64,000 bases of DNA, taken from Eubacteriales bacterium. GTDB lineage: Bacteria; Bacillota; Clostridia; Lachnospirales; Lachnospiraceae. The stretch is taken from assembly GCA_030524745.1 (NCBI GenBank), contig JAUNGC010000001.1, forward strand, positions 1 to 64,000, given 5' to 3'. Position 1 is the stretch's first letter, and each line of letters begins with the position of its first letter. A program made the translations under genes and the position numbers. Shown here in pieces: positions 60,450 to 64,000 of this stretch. The notes under the pieces are model-generated. The model was given only the letters and a program-made list of their open reading frames with translations. It searched no databases and had not been told where the DNA came from.

Positions 60450-62774
60450 TTAGTTCATCTGAATCTTCTCAATCTCAGCATCCCATCCGTAGAAGGTTGT
60501 AATATCGGGCGTCATCGTATCCATATTCACGCGCTCTGTAGAGAACGTGATCGCATTCTGACGCTGATAAATCGGAATTTCTACCGCCCAGTCAAGAATG
60601 ATATCCAGCGCATCCTTATAAACCAGCTTACGATAAGACTGATCTGCGGAAGTGCTGGCCAGCATAATCATTTCATCCAGTTCATCATCCGCAATACGGT
60701 AATGGTTGGAACCGGTCGCACCGGGTTCTCCCACACGGTTGGAACTGTGGTAAATCTGATACATATCAGGATCCACCGTAGCCTGCCATGCAGCCGCCCA
60801 CATATCGCACTCAATTGCATCCAGAGAGGTCCACAGATCCGCCGAGTTGCTCAGGTCAGTCACAATCAGATTGATGCCCAGTTCAGCCAGCGCGTCATGT
60901 GCCAGTGTCAGCATCATGAATGCGGGATGGTCTCCGCTGCCGTCAGCGGGAATCTGCACTTCATATTCCAGAGACGCGCCTTCCGGAGCCGCCGTCACCT
61001 TACCGTCTTCTACCGTATAGCCGGCCGCCTCAAAGAAGCCAAGCGCCGCTTCTTTTGCCGCTGCATATTTATCCTCTGCGGACATATCGGAAGTATAGAT
61101 GGGATCTCCATTCACGTCAACGGAGAATGCGATCTCGTAGTCGTCATCGGTCGCCTGAGGCGCTGCCCAGGAAGTATTGGAAATCGGGTAGTTGATGACG
61201 CTTGCGCGCTCTCCATAGTAGGAATCGATAGCCACATCACGATATACGCTGAAGATGGTTGCGAAGGCCTTGCGCAGATCCTTGGACTCTTCGGAAGAAG
61301 CATCGTCTCCCACCTTAACGTTATCCGCGCAGATACCGACATAACCATAGCCCAGATTGTCCACTGTGCTTGTGCTGATCACATTGCCCGTAAGATCGCC
61401 GTTGTCGTTCGCGCCTTTAATTACTTCAATTGTATCCGTTGTGAAGTTCGGATCAGTAATATCAATCGTGCCTGTCGTGATGCCGTTCACCTTATCGTCA
61501 TCGGTCATACACTGCAGGAAGTTCACATATTTTGTCTTGGGTTCACCCTTATAGTAGTTCTCATTTGCTTCATAATAAATGGTACCGTTCGTGAACTCAA
61601 TAAATTTATAGGGGCCTGCGCCCATGGGCTGTGCGGTTTTTGAACGGACAATAGAAAGATCGCCCTTTGTAAAACCGAACATATTGTTGTCATAATCATA
61701 CTGAGAAACATCGCCATAATAATGCAGAGGCGCGATTTCAAAAGCGAGCTGATAAATTGTAGTAGCGTCGAACTCAGTCGCCACAACACGAACGTTGTAA
61801 TCGTCGATCTTCTGAATACCGGTAATGCTTGCCGCGCTTTCTCCTACGGAAACGCCGACGGTGCTGTAATTATAAACTTCTTCCGGAATCAGATCTGCCA
61901 GAGCGCTTCCTGCGCTTTCAGCCTCCATCGAAGCGAAATTCCAGCCGTAAGCATCGCCGATTGCCATGAAGAACGCCTTCGCATCAGCGTCCGCATCCAG
62001 TTCAAAGCCCCAGTTTGCCGCGCATACAGCCACGCTGTCATCAGCGGTATTGTAGCCAGCTTCCACCAGGTAATCCACAATTTCCTGTGCGAAAGCAACG
62101 CCGCCGTCATTGACCGCATCCCAGAACGCTGTCTGCTGTTCCTCGGTCCAATTGGTGAAGTCTGCGTTATCCTCGCCTGCCTCCGCCAGCAAAGTAGCCA
62201 GCGTGCTCATGCCGCTGCGGTACGCTTCCAGTCCTTCGATGGGCTGCGCATACAGTGTGATGCTGCCGTCATAAGTGGGATCGCAGAGCACATACATGGA
62301 AAAGATAACGTCGTCTGCGGTCAGCGGTTCGCCGTCTGAAAATACCAGATCCTCGCGCAGTTTAAAATCATAATATACGGTGCCGTCGTCGTTCTGTGTA
62401 ACCGTTACGTCAGCCGGTCCGTAATAAGTATATTCAGTCCCGTTGTACTCAATCGTCTCGCCCTCAATGCCGTTATAGATCATGGCGCCGGTGCGGTCTG
62501 AAGATATCAGATACAACTGTGTCATCTCCTGCGCGTCGGTATCATATGCCGTCGCGGAGAAAAACGGGGAAAATTTGCCGGAAAAGGGCGAATACCCTAC
62601 TACCAGTGTGTCAGATCCGGCTGCCTGTTCAGAGCCTTCTTCCGGCGTCTCCGCCGCTTCGGTCTCTGCTGCGCCCGTTGCCGGTTCGGGTGTCGACGCA
62701 TTCTCACTGCCGCAGGCTGCCAGACCGACAATCATTGCCGCAGAAAGTAAAATCGCCAGGATTTTCTTTTTCAT
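60450..62774 (-). CDS. oppA: Oligopeptide-binding lipoprotein OppA, enlarged
   Basis: A 774-residue extracellular peptide-binding protein (family 5 solute-binding fold), longer than the usual 530-600. The signal peptide MKKKILAILLSAAMIVGLAA ends at the lipid-modified Cys21, followed by a Glu/Ala/Pro/Thr-rich linker. Typical motifs include FKLREDLVFSDGEPLTADDV and the later LRKAFATIFSVYRDVAIDSY and ANENYYKGEPKTKYVNF. An extra helical, acidic segment of about 110 residues (from LEAYRSGMSTLATLL to EVYNYSTVG) is inserted in the first lobe. The ATG at 62774 follows AAAGGAGGAA. It is the first gene of the opp operon. Confidence 0.95.
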   Translation of the reverse strand: MKKKILAILLSAAMIVGLAACGSENASTPEPATGAAETEAAETPEEGSEQAAGSDTLVVGYSPFSGKFSPFFSATAYDTDAQEMTQLYLISSDRTGAMIYNGIEGETIEYNGTEYTYYGPADVTVTQNDDGTVYYDFKLREDLVFSDGEPLTADDVIFSMYVLCDPTYDGSITLYAQPIEGLEAYRSGMSTLATLLAEAGEDNADFTNWTEEQQTAFWDAVNDGGVAFAQEIVDYLVEAGYNTADDSVAVCAANWGFELDADADAKAFFMAIGDAYGWNFASMEAESAGSALADLIPEEVYNYSTVGVSVGESAASITGIQKIDDYNVRVVATEFDATTIYQLAFEIAPLHYYGDVSQYDYDNNMFGFTKGDLSIVRSKTAQPMGAGPYKFIEFTNGTIYYEANENYYKGEPKTKYVNFLQCMTDDDKVNGITTGTIDITDPNFTTDTIEVIKGANDNGDLTGNVISTSTVDNLGYGYVGICADNVKVGDDASSEESKDLRKAFATIFSVYRDVAIDSYYGERASVINYPISNTSWAAPQATDDDYEIAFSVDVNGDPIYTSDMSAEDKYAAAKEAALGFFEAAGYTVEDGKVTAAPEGASLEYEVQIPADGSGDHPAFMMLTLAHDALAELGINLIVTDLSNSADLWTSLDAIECDMWAAAWQATVDPDMYQIYHSSNRVGEPGATGSNHYRIADDELDEMIMLASTSADQSYRKLVYKDALDIILDWAVEIPIYQRQNAITFSTERVNMDTMTPDITTFYGWDAEIEKIQMN

Positions 62775-62893
62775 GATAATTCCTCCTTTTATCGTTTCGG
62801 TATGTAGGCCCATACCACCAGAATATAAGAAAAAGATGGAAATGCAGCAGTCGACATTGTCTGTCATTTTCCACCTCATCCTAAAACAGATAT

Positions 62894-62923
62894 ATTATAT
62901 CACAATATCATCTACGCAGGCAA
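62894..62923 (-). promoter_or_regulatory. Promoter of the opp operon
   Basis: TTGCCT (62923-62918), an 18-base spacer and a perfect TATAAT (62899-62894) on the minus strand, 120 bases upstream of the oppA ATG. The long leader is unannotated; it contains GTATGGGCC-type short repeats but no riboswitch I can recognise. Confidence 0.7.
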
Positions 62924-62975
62924 GTCACTCTTTTTCACAAATTTTCCCTATATTCTCTTATTATTTTTCCATTTT

Positions 62976-63533
62976 TCAGGCGTTTTGCTCAATTTTTTCC
63001 CAGGCAGGCACAAGCGCCAGAGACCGCAGGGTCAAAGCGGCGGCCAAAACCCCTGCCTGCAGCAAAAAAAAGAGCGCCGTTTTGAGGACGCCCGCGTCCC
63101 CGGTTCCGTTGCGCAGCAGAAAACAGATTTCTCCAGCAAGCGTGCACGCCGTAAATGCCGCGGTCAGAAGTCCTCTGCCGGGAATTTTTAAAACGGTTGC
63201 ATGATAGACATATTCCCGCAAAGGATTCCCCCAGTAAAGGATCCTGCAAACGGCCCATAAAACGGATACGCTGCCCAGCAGACTGCCGGCATAGGGAAGC
63301 AGGACATAGAAACAGTTTTTCATCCCCGGAACGTCAAAGCAGCCGCACGCCACGGCCGCTGCCGCGGCAGCGGCCGACAGTCCCAAAAAGACCGCCTTCG
63401 CCTGCCTGCCGGTCAGCTTTCCTTCTCCTGTGTATTTGTAAAAACCGCCCTGATAAACATATTTTCCGGCGCTGTCCCGGGCAATATGTTCCACTTTAGC
63501 CGCACGTCCTCTTTTTTTCTTTTCTTCCGCCAT
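62976..63533 (-). CDS. Four-helix membrane protein of unknown function
   Basis: A 185-residue protein. The N-terminus is basic (EEKKKRGRAAK) and contains KYVYQGGFYKYTGEGKL, then four hydrophobic segments follow at about 45-66, 72-96, 118-140 and 148-172. One is an unusual alanine run (SAAAAAAAVACGC). I do not recognise a family. It lies 15 bases after the M3 peptidase gene and 53 bases before the oppA promoter, so it is probably transcribed with the peptidase and might belong with peptide uptake and breakdown. Confidence 0.75.
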   Translation of the reverse strand: MAEEKKKRGRAAKVEHIARDSAGKYVYQGGFYKYTGEGKLTGRQAKAVFLGLSAAAAAAAVACGCFDVPGMKNCFYVLLPYAGSLLGSVSVLWAVCRILYWGNPLREYVYHATVLKIPGRGLLTAAFTACTLAGEICFLLRNGTGDAGVLKTALFFLLQAGVLAAALTLRSLALVPAWEKIEQNA

Positions 63534-63548
63534 ACAACCTTTACCGCC

Positions 63549-64000
63549 TCACGCGTTCAGCTTCTGATCCAGCTTCGCCACAATTTCCTCAAAATAACCG
63601 TCTTCAAACGGCACCTTCAGCCCCGCCTGCTTCAACATGTTCCCGTAAAAGTCCTTTGCAGACAGCATACAGAGTTTTAAATAGCTGTCCCATGCCGCCT
63701 TATAATCCTCGTCCATCCATATCTTATACTGGAACGCGCAGGTCTGCGCCAGCACGTAGTCAATATAATAGAAGGGACTGTTGTAAATATGCTGCTGTCT
63801 CTGCCAGTAACCGCCCTTTGAAAAGAAAGGATCGTCCTCATAATCCAGATGCGGCATATATACCCGTTCCAGTTCATGCCAGGTCTGCTTGCGCTGCGCG
63901 GGCGTCATATCCGGGTTCTCATAAACAATATGCTGGAATTCATCCACCATGGTTCCGTAAGGCACAAAGCGGATCGCATCTTCCAGTTGCATCATCAGAA
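63549..64000 (-). CDS. M3-family oligoendopeptidase, C-terminal part (gene continues beyond the window)
   Basis: The last 150 residues of an M3-type zinc oligopeptidase: FVPYGTMVDEFQHIVYENPD, LERVYMPHLDYEDDPFFSKG and YYIDYVLAQTCAFQYKIW match the C-terminal helical region of these enzymes (this group lies close to PepF). The HEXXH site lies upstream, outside the window. The reading frame is open to the last base, so the first ATG inside the window is not the start. Its position next to an Opp system fits a role in degrading imported peptides. Confidence 0.88.
   Translation of the reverse strand, partial: LMMQLEDAIRFVPYGTMVDEFQHIVYENPDMTPAQRKQTWHELERVYMPHLDYEDDPFFSKGGYWQRQQHIYNSPFYYIDYVLAQTCAFQYKIWMDEDYKAAWDSYLKLCMLSAKDFYGNMLKQAGLKVPFEDGYFEEIVAKLDQKLNA

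Noticed and set aside
1..64000. CRISPR arrays, tRNA or rRNA genes
   Set aside because: I looked for regularly spaced repeats and for tRNA/rRNA signatures and saw none. The only regular short repeats are the four MraZ-box units and the pair in the oppA-oppB spacer.

Overview
The window looks like a chromosomal segment of a gut-type Lachnospiraceae (Bacillota, Clostridia). The evidence is a low-GC-Firmicute cell-division cluster, the meso-diaminopimelate signature DNPR in MurE, a PASTA-domain kinase paired with a PP2C phosphatase, strong Shine-Dalgarno sequences with frequent TTG starts, and carbohydrate and peptide ABC transporters. Species cannot be named from sequence alone. Almost all genes lie on the minus strand. 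The exceptions are the cargo of a mobile element at the left edge and one RpiR-type regulator.

Region 1 (1-6.58 kb) is an integrative mobilizable element: large serine recombinase, MobV relaxase, short replication-initiator-like protein, cysteine-rich VLP protein, then a plus-strand cargo of an AT-rich GNAT acetyltransferase, an XRE regulator and a 53-residue membrane peptide. A perfect 21-23 bp palindrome occurs on each side of the cargo. Region 2 (6.58-8.99 kb) is a divergent PTS EIIBC transporter and RpiR regulator. Region 3 (9.0-22.4 kb) is the dcw cluster, read right to left as mraZ, rsmH, ftsL-like, two class B PBPs, mraY, murD, ftsW, murA, ftsQ, ftsZ, with a four-repeat MraZ operator upstream of mraZ. 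murE lies 28 kb away; murC, murF, murG and ftsA are not in the window.

Region 4 (22.4-25.3 kb) holds a large inverted repeat, ychF, a decayed tyrosine-recombinase gene and a Phd/RelE-type toxin-antitoxin pair. Region 5 (25.3-38.9 kb) is a LacI-controlled glycan locus: ABC importer (binding protein, two permeases, no ATPase), GH35 beta-galactosidase, two-subunit LacL/LacM beta-galactosidase, GH51 arabinofuranosidase and a second GH35/DUF5597-like enzyme. None of the enzymes has a signal peptide, so imported galactose- and arabinose-containing oligosaccharides are probably cut in the cytoplasm. Region 6 (39-51.2 kb) is a housekeeping block: rsgA, PASTA kinase, phosphatase, rlmN, rsmB, zinc peptidase, fmt, def, priA, murE.

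Region 7 (51.2-52.05 kb) has no credible gene and is dominated by two large inverted repeats, one of 196 bp and one of about 509 bp that ends at the smpB stop codon. The 196-bp repeat shares an inner core with the repeat beside mraZ (22441-22629) while the outer arms differ. This is the strongest candidate in the window for something undescribed. Region 8 (52-64 kb) is smpB, rnr, secG, a complete Opp-type peptide ABC system in which the OppC permease and OppA binding protein both look enlarged, two small membrane proteins, and the 3' end of an M3 oligopeptidase gene.
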